From the NCBI GenBank assembly GCA_964017195.1, contig OZ024897.1, forward strand, positions 4,899,969 through 4,963,968: a stretch of DNA of 64,000 nt, in the 5' to 3' direction. Each line of letters starts with the position of its first letter. Positions within the stretch are counted from its first letter, which is position 1. A program made the position numbers and the translations under genes. Under the pieces are notes generated by a model that saw only the letters and a program-made list of their open reading frames with translations, ran no database searches and was not told the DNA's origin. The stretch comes from Siderastrea radians (taxonomy: Eukaryota; Cnidaria; Anthozoa; Scleractinia; Rhizangiidae). Positions 1 to 12,490 of this stretch are shown here, one piece after another.

Positions 1-3000
1 CTTTTGTTGTACTTTTATCGCTTTGATAAGTTACAGACGTGAGTCCAAAGATATGGCCGGATATTTTCTCCTGGTTTTATTTCTTGCTCAAGCCGATCGT
101 AGTCAGCAACAGCGAACATTGCAAAATTCTGTGGCTAGGTCTGGGTGTCTATCAAATTCGAGAAAGGCAAAAAAAAAAACTACAACTAAAGTGTGCTTCC
201 TTACAAGTGAAAATCACGAGAATGCTTGTACTATTTTTGACAGTTGAAGCCAAAATTGCCCTCCATCGTGAGTACTGTACATGTTGTATAAGAGCAACAC
301 GATTATGTGTTTACCCGACTGTTATTATTTGTTGGGTTTGTCAAATTTACTGCCATTAAATTCTAAATAATTTTAGAGGTCAGTCGCTTTTGTTGCAGTA
401 AAAGCTACGAATGACAGGAAGCAAAAGCGATCCTAGAAGAAGCCACTTTTTTCCTTGATAGACACTGAGGAGTCTAGAATGTGGGATTTTGCTGCATTCA
501 GTGCAGTCAGCTCTTGAAATAAAACGTGAACATTACGCGAACTTGTTTGTACCTTTATCTTTGAGGGAACGAACGTCAAATGCCTGACTCGATAGTTTCT
601 TTCAAGGTCAGTTTGTCACGATCGAATGCAGTCCTTATCAAAAGCTCTAAAAGAAGCGAAAAGCTTATCATTAATCTGCTGACAATTTTTTGGCGAGAAA
701 ACCATAGAATGCATACCAGTTGACGTATAACCAAACATAAGCAACCAAAATCACTTGCCTGTTAGGTAATTCAGTACCAAGAGTGTCCGGCGAAAACAAG
801 AAGCTGAAAGGGTAAATGAAATGAGATTGTTAAAATTGAAATGAAAACAGGTAAATAACCAGGAAGCAATGATAATCAACAAAGCTGCTCCGTGCTTACA
901 TTGTTAGCGTCTTCATGCAGTCTTTTCTTGCCAATTTTGAGAAGTGTTGATCTTTTTTACTTTGTTTAGTTAGGTCTCGTCAGAACAAGTTCGTTCCATT
1001 CTAAAAGACTCCAATGGTTTAATTAATCACTGATTCGTTGCGTGAAATAAGTGTTTTCCATATCAATTTTTAATTTATAATTGAAAGGGACTCTTAGGCC
1101 AAAGAATAGCAAGACAGTGAATTTAGTAAATTTAGAAAAACCTTCTTCGATCGACTCAGTTGATCAACGTTTTCAACTGCCATTAAACTTCGATGAAACG
1201 GTAACACGTACAGCTCCGAGTAGCTAAACGGTTCAAACTGACCTGACCTGACGTAACTGGTCAGTGCGAAAAGTCTGTGAACCTCTTTCTTTTTTCTGTT
1301 GTTACTTCTTGTAAGTGTGGACATAACAAAATTCTGTGCTGGATCTGGTCGAAGGGTTGCTATTAAATTACTACACTTGGATTTTGTGTTTTATAAAAGT
1401 GTAGGTATTTGCGACACAGTTTTTACAAAATTGCTATATTCCACGGAACAAGAGATGCCTCATAATGCTCGGTTTTTTCTTGTTTTCATGCTAGCCAGAT
1501 TGGTATGTAAACCTAGCAGCAATATTATCAGCGGTAATATTATTGCAGTTGCTACTCAGTAAATCAATGTCAGACAATTTGCTACATTGGTTCGTTTTGC
1601 TTGTATTAAACGTCTTTCAAAACCAAAAGTAAGAAGTTATTTTGTATTATTTGTGCGGGAAAAAATGCTTATAGCAGAATGTGAAATTAGTCAAAACGGA
1701 AATTAAACTCTCCCCGACGTTGATGTTACAGAACTGGTGTAAAATGGGCCCCACAATTTTTTTAATGCGTGAGTGATTTAAATCTCATCAATCAACGAAA
1801 AGTTGTTCTAAGAAATAACTTTTGTCTACGAATTCACACAATCTAATACACGTGGACAACCTTAGCGAGAAAAAAACCGTTAAATGTGTGCCACACTGAA
1901 TTTTAGTGAACATGTTTATTCTTCACCTTTCAAGTAATTCTGATCAGCGTCTGCATGCTTGTCTGAGAGGAAACGAAATCTAAACGAAGAAAGAGAAAGA
2001 GTTGTTAGATGTAAAACAATAACAACTAAATAATCCGAAAATTAAACAAGGAAAAGGAACAGGACGTTTTATAGCTAATGGCTTCGTTTATTCGGGTGTA
2101 GAAGTGATTAAGAAAAAAAAAAACGTCGCTTCGTACTTTCGTTAAGTGGAAATTTTAACGCCTGTTTAATTCCGAAGAAACAATACGCCAAAGCAATCAG
2201 CAGCGATTCTGTATTACAGTAGTCTACGACCACCCGAAGGCCGAAGGAGATTGCCGAAGCTTATCCATTGTCGTTTTGGTTAAAAAAAGGCCAGCTAAAA
2301 TTTTTTGTAAGCAACTGAGAAGCTTGTAACTTCGGGGAATAAGATTGCGTTTACGTAGATTTTGTGCCAATATTTAAATATTCAGCTGAAGCAACAAACG
2401 GAACAATTTGCGTTGGTTACATGAATATTTATAAAAGGCCCTCAAACATCGTTCTAAATCTTTTGTTGCAATCTGAGTTTTGTTTATCCCTTATAAAAAC
2501 AAAATTGCCTACTTACACCGCCATATTTCCAAGCAATCGTCACTTATTGTTGCACAGAAATAAGAAAAGCCTTTCCTGTTTTGTTTTCTTTGCGTATGAT
2601 AAGGCTCTCGTAAGATGAAGTTTGTGAAAAAGCAAATATTTAAAAATTTGCATCGATTAATTTTATTCTAACAAGCCATGTCATTAGCCAGAACGGTTTC
2701 AGTAGTCGCTCATTCCTTCAGTAGAATGACCTCTTCTATTTTTAATTTCGGACAGTTGTCACGTCTTGTCAGATCAAGTTTGTAAAAAAAACAAGAATTT
2801 TAAATTTATCGCTGCTCAATTCCATTCTAGCGAGCGCTGTTACTGGCTAGAATAAGTTGAACGGTTCTATCCAATAGAATGACCTCTTCTGTTCCTGATT
2901 ATGCGTTTTGTTTTGTCTTGTTTTCGTTCTTGCAAAAATTAGATATAATTCCTAGAAAACCAAAGCGACTGAGAGAAGACCAAATTATTTGCCAAAACTT

Positions 3001-3430
3001 CAGTCAAAATATTTGGGTTCGGGGCACGTTATGAACTAGGCTTGATATCTCGTTGAAAAAACGATAGTGATCTCGGTATCCTTAACAACATGTCTTAACA
3101 ATACTAACATGCTGAATTATTATTGTTATACAAATACGGAAACAATTGAGCAAAATGTAAAAATTTTAACATGAAGTAACTGCATGAGTTCTGTGGCGTT
3201 TGTTCGTTTCTGAAAACCGAAAGCTTTGCTCTTTCAGTTTTTTTCCTTGTGAATCTCGAGAACTTCCCCGAAGAGAAGTGGGTAGTCTCGAATGACACGT
3301 CAGACACGAGCACTACTTCACTGTTTAGAATGCGAGTCATTTGTTTGCTATGGCTGTTGAGCTACGTTCTGAACTCATTTTGTCTGAAATTTGAATACAC
3401 TCGCTAAATTAGGTCCGGGTCGCACTTGCG
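1..3430. other. Non-coding leader module of unit 1
   Basis: No convincing gene was found. ORFs here are short and are not conserved in reading frame in the copies at 30,960-35,900 and 60,166-62,530. The segment is AT-rich, with repeated short motifs such as 'tagaatgacctcttctatt' at 2,725 and a diverged version at 2,876. A roughly 100-bp piece (about 87-186) recurs at 30,963-31,062 and, inverted, at 44,064-44,162. Confidence 0.5.
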
Positions 3431-3530
3431 GACAACTTTTGAATTATCCGCAACAATTTGGACAGAAATTGACTTCCAAAGTTATCCGAGACAACTTGTC
3501 AATTTCTGCGCTAATATTTGCAGGACAATG

Positions 3531-4137
3531 GTTACAGTCTTTTCCCCAGCTTTCAGGGTAACATATAAGTCAGTTTTCCAGACCGGTAAAGCAGCTCTGT
3601 TGAAAATCCTTCTCTACCCTGGAGTGGAAGTATCGTCAAGAGACCCGGAATATTGTTCATGGCGCTAGGCTCACACACGTCTCGAAAACGCTTCAAAACG
3701 CTGGACGTTTGCGATTCCTGTTTCAAAGAACATATTAAAGTACAGATACACGTCGAGACGAAATGCAATAACGTACGGAGAAACGCCAAGAAGATAAGAC
3801 TTCAGCATCTTTCGAAGGCACAAATGAAAAACTTTTAGGAGAAGATAAGCTTACTACTAACAGTACCTTACGAACATACCGACGTACGGATAAACGTCGA
3901 AAATATAATACCAATACCTTACGAACTTGCTATTTATAGACGTACGTAGAAACGTGGAAGAGATCTGACTAACATCTTAGGAATGTAGAAACGCACGGGG
4001 CGTATAACACTTTTGCTATTACCAAATCTGTTGGGTATTTCTAAACCAGGCCTTACTATCTGATTTCAACCGGTAACAAATGGCGCTACAAGCGGTTAAT
4101 TTTACCGGTTACCGCCTGATAAGGAGACCACTGCTGA
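3531..4137. mobile_element. Unclassified insertion with cgtacg-rich subrepeats
   Basis: Unit 3 reads straight through this site (62,606-62,640, 'gacaatagtttagtggttagg'), whereas unit 1 carries about 600 extra bases here. The insert matches an inverted copy at about 48,560-49,390. Both contain imperfect subrepeats built around 'cgtacggataaacgtcg'. No coding potential is seen. It is probably a non-autonomous DNA element; the ends were not resolved well enough to name a superfamily. Confidence 0.5.
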
Positions 4138-5199
4138 TTAGGGTTGCTTTGTTAAATTATTAGAATTCACTGAACCGGAAAACTGTTTGAAAGCAATACG
4201 CAGTAGTACCTCTGCCTTCTACAAATTTAAGGTAGTAAAACTCAAGGGTTAGCATTTGCGTCACTGAGCTGGTGATCGTTGGATTGTAGAGTGCAGAAAA
4301 GACTCATCTTATTACTCCAGCTCACTCCAGAAAAAATGGGGGTGTTCAGTACAAACCTGGTGAATTCCCTCCTCGATTGAAATGCCCACGTAGGAACTTT
4401 CCAGTCAAGAATACTGAAATACGCGCCACCAGATTAAAACTCGCGTTACTCTCATTAGTATGCATTTTTTAGAACAGAGCTTGCTTGATGAAATTTCTAA
4501 AATTTGCATATCGTGGATTTTTATGGCGTGCTATTGTCAGATGGTATACTTTGAAAATATGAATAAAATAGCACGAGCTTAAAATGCGAATTTAGTATGT
4601 TGAAGAACAGCACAATGGTCTCTGAACCAGAGGGGCATTGTTATCTGGCGTCAACCATACGCTGAAATGTGAACAAGCGTGTTGTTTTGCCCAAGGGCAG
4701 GACTACGGCTCCTTTGAAGTTTCGCTTGTTTTGACACAAAAACATCCTTGCGATAAAAGGAGGTCGCACATGTCTGCCATGATTCTGTCGAAAATCGAGG
4801 CACGTGGACATACAGCGAGGACCAATTATCTTTGTTTGTTTCGTCAAGTTGTTCGTCCAAGAAACTTCAGTCGCACTTGTCTTTGCTAACTTTGTCACTT
4901 AACTAAATTAAAATCCGACAGAAATGTGCAAAATTGTCCCACGTGGGAAAACAACCTAATCACAGGCTTATTTTGACGCGATTTAACAGCGTTTTTTTGC
5001 TGCGATTTAGCGTGCGAGTTCAAATCACATGGGGAGACCTTAGAAAGTAAAGGAATATCGGAAAAAGTAAAGGAATTACAGGGGAATTAAACTTGCCCTT
5101 TGCCTATTTTGTTCCTTTGCAAGAGGAAATTCCCGTTCTTTGTCGGAATTTACCTGAGCCCGCGGTATAATCAAGGACGTTGTTTAAGAACTAACAACT

Positions 5200-5284
5200 T
5201 CGTTCCCAGGGTCCCATCTTTTCCTCCTTTTGTCCTCTCGAAGGAGGAGGAGAGGGGACCCTGGGAAGGAGGGTCTCAGAGTAA
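5200..5284. mobile_element. Short hairpin MITE (cccagggtcc termini)
   Basis: Inverted termini read 'gttcccagggtccc' on the left and 'ggggaccctgggaa' on the right, forming an approximately 80-bp hairpin. The orthologous copy in unit 2 is at 36,148-36,240, so this insertion predates the duplication. The terminus resembles that of the larger foldback element at 19,818-24,691, suggesting the same Mutator-like group. Confidence 0.55.
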
Positions 5285-5309
5285 TTGATTTTTGAGATAT
5301 CTTGGTTCT

Positions 5310-5755
5310 ACCCTGCTTACAAAACTATGTAGCATAACTGCTTAATTTTCCTATTTTTCGTATCCTTTCTTCCTTTCCTCTATAAATTTTGTATTTAGTG
5401 TTCCGTAATTCCTGTAATTCTAGCCTGTAATTCTTAAAAGCTGCCAATTGATGTATTCGGTTATTTATTCTTATTTAATTTATTTTTTATCAACCATTGA
5501 CGGACTGCTGTACCTTTGTAGCTCCGCCCGCCTTGATTAGCTTCTGCTATTTGCTGGCGGAAATGAATCTTCATTTATGAGTATTTAGTATTTAATAATT
5601 CTTGTGTTTAATAATTTTTAATTCATGTATATTTGTGAATTTGTGAATAAAGTAAGTTTATTTATTTTGATTTTTTTATCCAGCACACCCACCAGTAGTA
5701 CGGCAGCAGTATTACAAGTAGTAGACTAGTACAGTGGCATTATTGCACATAATAC
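5310..5755 (+). mobile_element. Unit-1-specific insertion, possible retroelement 3' end
   Basis: About 450 bp absent at the matching place in unit 2 (36,270-36,335). It is AT-rich, has no ORF, and its right part contains 'gaataaagtaagtttattta', which resembles a polyadenylation-type tail. It may be the 3' UTR of a retroelement, but no coding remnant proves this. Confidence 0.3.
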
Positions 5756-6008
5756 ACGTTATTTAAACTTGAGATGTATATTGTTAGCCATTTCTCCGCT
5801 ATACGAGCATTTGCGTCTTATAAATACTAGTTGTTATCACAGTTTGTGGTATTGCAGTTATAGTCTGATGGAAAGGATGTTAATTTTTTTTGCAGTATGC
5901 AGCTAGCAGTGGATGTTCAGATACCAGATGAGTCTGGAGGACTTAATGGGGAGGCCATTTACATCGGTACATAGCTATTCTTCCATGTCTTATTTATTTT
6001 CGTTCTTT

Positions 6009-6038
6009 CATTCGTTCGTTCGTTCGTTCGTTCGTTCA
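6009..6038. repeat. (TTCG)n microsatellite in RAD51C intron
   Basis: Perfect tetranucleotide run just after the first RAD51C exon block. At the corresponding intron position, unit 2 carries a much longer (ACTG)n array (36,715-36,962). Confidence 0.9.
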
Positions 6039-7006
6039 CTCCGTCAGGCAGTCAGGAAGTCAGCTTGTTTCTTTTTTATTCTACATTCATGCAGTATTTA
6101 AGTGTAAATAGTTAAATATTATCATTTATTTTTCTAATGCAGACACAGAAGGAAGCTTTATTGTGGAGAGAGTGGTCGATATAGCAGATGCAGCAGTGAA
6201 ACACATGCAACATGTTATTGAATCTTCTGACATGGATGAAGCAGGTACAGTCTTGTACATTAGTAATGCAGTTAAAATCTGGCAAACTTGTACGTAAAAA
6301 GTGGGAATTTTCGCGTAAATTTGGCGAAAGTTTGCCACTATTTGAGAGATCCACTGTTCGACACGTGCACGACGTGGTTTCCTTGGCGGATTCGATCGTC
6401 GCAGTGTAGAGGGGTGACCGCAACGAAAATGCTGTGGTTTCAAATGAAAGAGTCTGTGTAAGCACTGACTAGAGTTACAACTAAGCCCAGCTTGCACCGA
6501 GTTGCATCTTCGTGTCAAACGGTGAAAGACTTACGTCAGCTTGTGCACGAATTGAAAGTGGTGGCAAGTCATCGTACGACAATGAATTAACGCACTCAAG
6601 TTGTGATAACATGAGATTTTTCATCTTTCGTCTCTATTAAGAGAGATTTACCTGTAAGACCTTTATATATGATTTGCGTTTTTGCTCTTAACAGAAAGGT
6701 CTCTCCAAACCGAAGCCTTGAAAAAGTTTCAAGTGGAAAACATCTTGTCTAAGATCTACGTGTTTAGATGTCATGATTACATGCAGTTAATAGCGTTGTC
6801 GCATGTTTTACCAGACTTCTTGACAGAACACTCCAAAGTATGTGAGAATTGCACTCGTTTAACGCCCACCCAGAGCAGAAATTTGTGTCCAAAGTATTTA
6901 AGTTTTAAAAACACTGTTTTCATGTGTGAATGTGTTAATGAGTACTTCACGTTTCATTAGGGCTTTCTCTCCTTAAGTCAACCTTGAACTGCATGTTATG
7001 TGATTG

Positions 7007-7265
7007 TGTGGATGAAATCCTGAAGTGTGACCATTCGAAATGAAAGCTATTGAGCAATACTTTCCTGTGGTGCTGTTTATTATGCTGTTCAAGATGGTTC
7101 TAACTTTTGAGTCTGTGGATGAAATCCTAAAGTGTGACCATTCAAATGAAAGCTACTGAGCAGTACTTTCCTGTGGTGCTGTTTATTTGCTCTACAGGGT
7201 GGTGCTAACTTTTGAGTGTGTGGATAAAATCCTAGAGTGTGACCATTCAAATGAAATCTATTGAG
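7007..7265. repeat. Intronic minisatellite, period about 107 bp
   Basis: Two and a half imperfect copies of a unit starting 'gtggatgaaatcctaaagtg' and containing 'gaccattcaaatgaaagcta', inside the RAD51C intron before the Walker B exon. The unit 2 intron has degenerate copies at about 37,926-38,165, so the array predates the duplication. Confidence 0.75.
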
Positions 7266-10134
7266 GAGTGCCCATGTTGGCCAAAAAAGTAAGCCCAGTG
7301 TTATGTAGCCCAGTGTTGAACCAAATTCTGATGACTGTCTTAAAATCAATATGATTGTTTGTAATCAGAATAAACAGAACATCTCCTGGCGACTGTTAAG
7401 TATTAATTTTTATTTCTTACATCCCAGCTAAAACTCATAGCGGTAGACAGTATCGCATTTCAGTTCCGGCATGATTTTGATGACCTCGCTTTGAGGACAG
7501 AGGCTTTTGAATGGCTTGGCTCAGAGCTTTATAAAGATGGCTTGTGAAAATCAGTTAGCTGTGAGTAGAAAAGATTCCATTAACCCTATATTTTTGGTAA
7601 TATGAAAATATGAATTTGAAGCTCTCTCAGAGTAGTCTAGTTTCGGGTGCACCAAGACCGCTAGATAAAAAGACAAAAGACCCATTTTTTACATGGTAAT
7701 TCTTAATCTGGAGTGAAATATTCATAAACACCAGCGAGAAGACGATTTATTCACCACTCTGTGTATTGTTTTTTCGTAGCCGGATTAAGCAGTTTCTGCT
7801 GGTATTTTTGAATATTTTACTTAAGATCGAGACTAACCTTGTAAAAATGCGTCTTAAGTATTTTTATTCAGGAGTACTAGTGAAGTCAAAACTAGACAAT
7901 TGCTTCCGATAAGAACGCATCCTAATTTTGTCATTTTTCTTGTGCATGTTGGTTCATCAGTGCGTTACAATTAGTGGAGATAGGAAATGAGATTCTTGGC
8001 AATCCTCTATTTCAGGTTGTTTTTATGAACCAGATGACCACACGCGTCAAAACCTCGCAGCTTGGACAGTCTCACCTTATACCAGCGTTAGGTGAGCTTT
8101 TCTACTGACTACGAAGCGTGGCATTTTCATAACTGATTTAAAACTTAAACCAAGCATTGTCACTGAGCCAATCATTGAGGAGGAACCGCTGGCAAACGCG
8201 GTAAAAGTCACGGGAACGTACACGGGGAAAGTCGCTTGATAAGAACCTCGACGCTCGTTATTGTGGAGAGAAAAGGAAGTCATGTGCATTATCGTAACTT
8301 ATACCACCGATACTGCTCTGAATTATCGACACTTTCCACGGGTATGCCAGTATCGTTGTGGCATATTATATAATATCGCTAGTCACTTGGCACTATGTGA
8401 TCTGTACTGAACGAGTGGTGATCTCATTGAAAAGATCATGACAACAGTTAATGTCCCGTTCAACCGATTCACGTTGAATGTTTTAAATTCTCTGTCTCGG
8501 TGACGTTTTCTACGGTCGTTGTAATGACGTCACTGTACTTTTCTTCGTTTGTTTGTTACAGGTGAAAGCTGGGGTCACGCAAGTACCATTCGAATCGTGT
8601 TGTACTGGGAAGACAATCAGAGGTATATTATACAATCAGATTTTATACATTGGACAGAGTAAAACGCGCGTTTTGATTGGCGTAGTGAAGTTGGTGATTA
8701 AAGTACAGACGTTAGTAATCCTACTCGCTTGCGGCTCGAAGCGTACTTCTTTGTTCTTATCACGTTTTGACGTCATCTGTGCGTTATCAGAGTACAGACC
8801 GGCACGGCCAAATGTAATCTATTTGTTAAATAGAAATGTAATAGTGTTCCGTAACGTTTGGAAATTTTCCGTGCTCCGGGCTTATCGACGCCCAGAAAAT
8901 AAAGGGTTTTTTACTTCAACGAAAGGAGACCCGAGTCAATTTAGCTTCCCTTACGCAACTCTTGATAAACAGAATATTAACGTTAAAGTGCATGGTGGTC
9001 TCACTGGTGTAAAATTATTTTTCGACATCGAATTTTAAAAAGGTTGGAATATAACTAACTGAACGCATAAAGGACGATCGAGAATTCTGAACGACAGGAA
9101 ACGCGGTTGTTTTAGTGATGTATTGATCGTTTTTCTCCTAACAGGTTTGCAAACCTCTACAAGTCTCACGGCAGGAAATGACAGTTCAATTTCAGATCAC
9201 GGCGTGGCAGAATTACTGAGTTATCGTGATAGTTTTAACTGCTTGTTAAAACGTTGAAACTGTCAGGCCAGACTTAAGATCAGAGGGCGGAAAGTGGATG
9301 CATTTTTCTTGCCCGTTCGTGGGAAGGCTTCATTCTCACGTGGTCTCGCTCCTGTGGGGGTACTCCCTACAGTGGACTATGCAGGGAGGCGCTGCCCGAA
9401 AGGGGTGCCCTTTTTTACGCTTGGAGGTAAAGGGGTAGCGAATTTGCTGTTTTGATATGTTAAAGGATCGCCAAAATGTGCCTTCAACTGAAAATGGTTG
9501 CAGGTACGAAACTTTTAAGTGAGTCTTTTCCAAAAATTACGCCTCAAAAATATACGAAAGCTTGGAGCATTCGAGCGACTAAAATCCAGCGGTGATCTAC
9601 TGTTTTTGCTTTATTTCAGAGGCATGATAAAGGTGGAATGTTTGTTCTAGGTGTTTGAAAGAGTACCATTTCGACACAAAATTAGTATATTATAAGGCAA
9701 GGGTGTGAACATCGGGGCAGAGCCTCCCCGTAGCGGTACGAAACTTCATTGAGTAGGGGCCTCTTCGCAAATGGGCAATAATGGCTACTGAGAGATTGTT
9801 GCACGTAAAGAATAATAAATTAACATCCCATCTAGGAGGTGACGCGGTTGCTCTAGTCATATTTGCTACGGGTTGGCTGGGGATCGCTAGCTGGAGAAGT
9901 ATTTGACAATTTAATTTGATAAGTGCACTGTATGTTTTGTTCTCTTTTAATGGTTTTTAGGAAGGCGAAGTTCGTAACTGCTTTACAAGCTACACAGAAC
10001 GCGACCGCTGTGGAAACGAAGACAGCGCACGGGCTCAAGAAAACCATCAAATTGCAGCTCATGATATTCAAGTGACAGGCGAGGAGTCTACCACGTCCTT
10101 GGCGAGAAAAAGACAGTTTGAAGAGATTACTTAG

Positions 10135-11890
10135 AAGAAGAGAAAAACTTCATTCTAGCAAGGATTGTATTGGCGACTGATAAAAACTCTGAATCGGAAT
10201 TTACAGCTGTCAGACTTTCGCCATAAGTGCATTTTTTATATAGTTGGTTCGCTTCCCCTGTACATTTAGTCTTTAGAAGCGCGAGTCAACAGCAAAACCG
10301 AACGATAGCCGTCAAAAGTTCGGCTCACAAGACGTTTCGGTTGACGCGAAACTCTCTTGCCGACTCCTGCTTGCTGTCAGAGTGCAAATGTGCTTGAATT
10401 TTCATTAGAGTCGTCAAAAACTATATAGCTACTTTGTGTATTTTTACATAACAAAAATTTGTTCAACAAGTGATGATTGTGCAGTCGTCTTTGCCTCGTT
10501 AGCCTCCCCTCTCCTCCCTCGCTCCCCTTATACGAGAGAGCGACGCCTGGTGTCAAGGGAACTACCCTTTCCACCATCCCGTGACTTTAAATTTAGAGCG
10601 TTACTCCATTCACACAAATACCTCCGTTTTAATTACTCAAACTATTAGTCTTATTTCGTTCCCCGGATCAGAAGCATTCTACGTATAACTCAGCCCTACC
10701 CCCGAGCTATAAAAGTGTTGGCTAGACCAAATCTTTGAATACTTAACCCCTTTTGCTGAGTGTTTTTAGCTGTCCCTGCCTTCTTCTCAGTGTCTTTCAA
10801 TCTCGTGGTTGCGATGGCAACTACGAGATATTATGGTGCAGTTGAGCGCATTCCTGAGCACATTTCTGTGGTTATTTTCGTGAACTCTTGTTTAGATTCG
10901 GTGATGTTCGCGAGATCTTCGGTATTCCCAAGAGAGTAGTTTCGCTGTATCATCAGGCTATGTCGGAGACACTTTCGTTTTTTTTAGGCGTTTTGCTCAC
11001 GTGTTCTGGGTTAGAACATTCCTCGGTCCAGAACTGTAAGACGGTGCGTTACAGGCCCGTCTTAATAAACGCCCCTCGGAAGAGATGTCCTGGTCGTTGC
11101 ACAAGCAAACAAGGCTCAGGAGCAGACGAAAATATATAAGGATTTGTATGGAACTTGAACGCCAGATTAGTCAGAAAACTACATCATTTTACACACAGGT
11201 CACTAGCACAGGTCACTGTGTTACCGATACATTTAGAGCAAGCAAGACAGTGTTTCCTAGCCCACAAACTATCCCACATTAAGAACCTTTGCGGTTAGTG
11301 TTTAGGGTTAGGAGGCAATGTCTAGCTTGTTTGGGTCGATAGCATGGTGACCTGTTGTTGTGAACTGTGACCTGTCTTTTGTAATAGCTGCTCATTAAAA
11401 CGAACTATATATCCGCTTCCCAGGTGAATGAGTCCTTGGACTTCCAGATTCTGACAGAGATTGGAATTCAGAGAGCTGGGAAGTGGGAAGGCTGGAGTAA
11501 TTGGAGTAGGGGCAAATAAAAGGGTTACTATAAGCACTCTTAAGATTTTCTTATCCCAAAACTTGGAAAGCCTCTGAGGACTGACGGGTTCCCTTGTACC
11601 CATATAGGTCGATTCTTGTTACTTAACCCCAAGAGGATAAATGCAATTTTAAACGAATGAATTCCCAAAATCCCCAACTTCAAGCGAGCGGGTGATATTT
11701 CCTGACATTTCACTTGTTGTGAGTGAAGCATTTGTTGAAACTTAACTTTTAAAAATGAACAACTTTCATTTTTGACACAGTTTACTGTCAAGCTAAAAAA
11801 TTTCCTTTTCCTAGGTTTTTTAATACTATCGAAAAACTGCAAATCTAATACCTTTGGTTGATACCTTGCTAAAAACAAAAACTCGCGTAA
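10135..11890. other. Intergenic, between convergent RAD51C and CTHRC1-like 3' ends
   Basis: The first 330 bp are the RAD51C 3' flank, matched in unit 2 at 47,981-48,330. The rest, about 10,480-11,850, has no recognisable counterpart in unit 2 and no convincing coding sequence; ORFs up to 117 codons show no family signature. A short palindrome-rich stretch lies at 10,490-10,590. Confidence 0.4.
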
Positions 11891-12136
11891 CACACTATTT
11901 TATTCCATCTATCCTCCTTTCTTTTATTTCCACTTTCCTTGACGTTTAACATGGCTGTCTATACCCAACACCATTCATTCGCCCAGTGTTTTAAAGATTT
12001 GATATCTGAATGTCTGGATTTTCATTAATTTTCTTAAGCTACTCATTCTATGTCCATTCTTGGGACTTTTAATGATCATTCTGTCCACAGTTAGCCTTTA
12101 CGTTAGCCTTTAAAAAGTCAGTAAAATCTACTCCTT

Positions 12137-12490
12137 TCAAGCCTGCGGAGGAGGAATTTCTTCCACATAAATTCGGGACACAGAGTTCCAGCCAGTGTAT
12201 GCGTCAGTAGATCCAAAACCAGCACAATTGCCAACCCTAAACCCCACGTGCACAATGCCCTTTTTGACTTTTTCACAGACTCCTTCAATTTGCCTCACAC
12301 GGTGCATATTACTTGTGTGGCCATCTCCTGATTGTACCACACCATCAATGGCCGCTGGAACTGAGCATTCTGCACCATTAAAGATGAAGTACCATCTCCT
12401 GCAGCACTTGTTGCAGTTGTAGATGCGAATAGTGCCACTCCAAAAAACTCGCAGCCCTGTGTTGTCCAATGTTTTCGTGAAAACACATTC
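12137..12490 (-). CDS. CTHRC1-like: CTHRC1-like copy A, exon 3: C-terminal domain
   Basis: Encodes 117 residues then TGA, opening at a consensus acceptor (minus-strand 'ctttctcag' before GAA TGT). It is the globular C-terminal domain of collagen triple helix repeat-containing protein 1, a secreted glycoprotein linked in vertebrates to matrix remodelling and Wnt signalling. Signature blocks: ECVFTK, NCNKCCRRWYFIFNGAECS, the GVCEKVKKG segment and GWNSVSRIYVEE near the end, with the family cysteines present. The reading frame is intact. Phase 0 fits the donor of the collagen exon 12.6 kb upstream (25,050). The transcript converges with RAD51C. It could instead be an orphan exon equivalent to the broken copy at 49,737-49,868. 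Confidence 0.85.
   Translation of the reverse strand, partial: ECVFTKTLDNTGLRVFWSGTIRIYNCNKCCRRWYFIFNGAECSVPAAIDGVVQSGDGHTSNMHRVRQIEGVCEKVKKGIVHVGFRVGNCAGFGSTDAYTGWNSVSRIYVEEIPPPQA

Larger units (their letters stand above)
5897..10134 (+). pseudogene. RAD51C: RAD51C 3' half, unit 1 copy (5'-truncated, frameshifted)
   Basis: RAD51C is a RecA-family ATPase of the BCDX2 and CX3 complexes in homologous recombination. Eight exon-like blocks match the family C-terminal two thirds: 5,897-5,966 (MQLAVDVQIPDESGG, just after Walker A), 6,143-6,244 (DTEGSFIVERVVDIADAA), 6,695-6,837 ([16 protein letters not shown]), 7,428-7,560 (Walker B strand, [15 protein letters not shown]), 8,016-8,091 (NQMTTRVKTSQLGQS), 8,562-8,622 (ESWGHASTIRIVLYW), 9,145 to about 9,210 (RFANLYKS) and 9,961-10,134 (C-terminus with the basic motif ARKRQFEEIT, then TAG). 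All have AG acceptors, and most have GT donors in matching phases. No Walker A exon or start codon was found upstream. There is a one-base insertion near 7,499 and a frameshift near 9,168. It therefore looks like a pseudogene of a partial duplicate; the intact gene should lie elsewhere. Confidence 0.9.

Noticed and set aside
1..5896. Upstream RAD51C exons with the Walker A (GxxGxGKT) motif
   Set aside because: I looked for them on the plus strand before 5,897 and before 36,535 and saw none; both copies appear 5'-truncated.
8553..9038. 161-codon plus-strand ORF
   Set aside because: It overlaps a RAD51C exon in the wrong frame and continues into intron; the copy in unit 2 does not keep it open.
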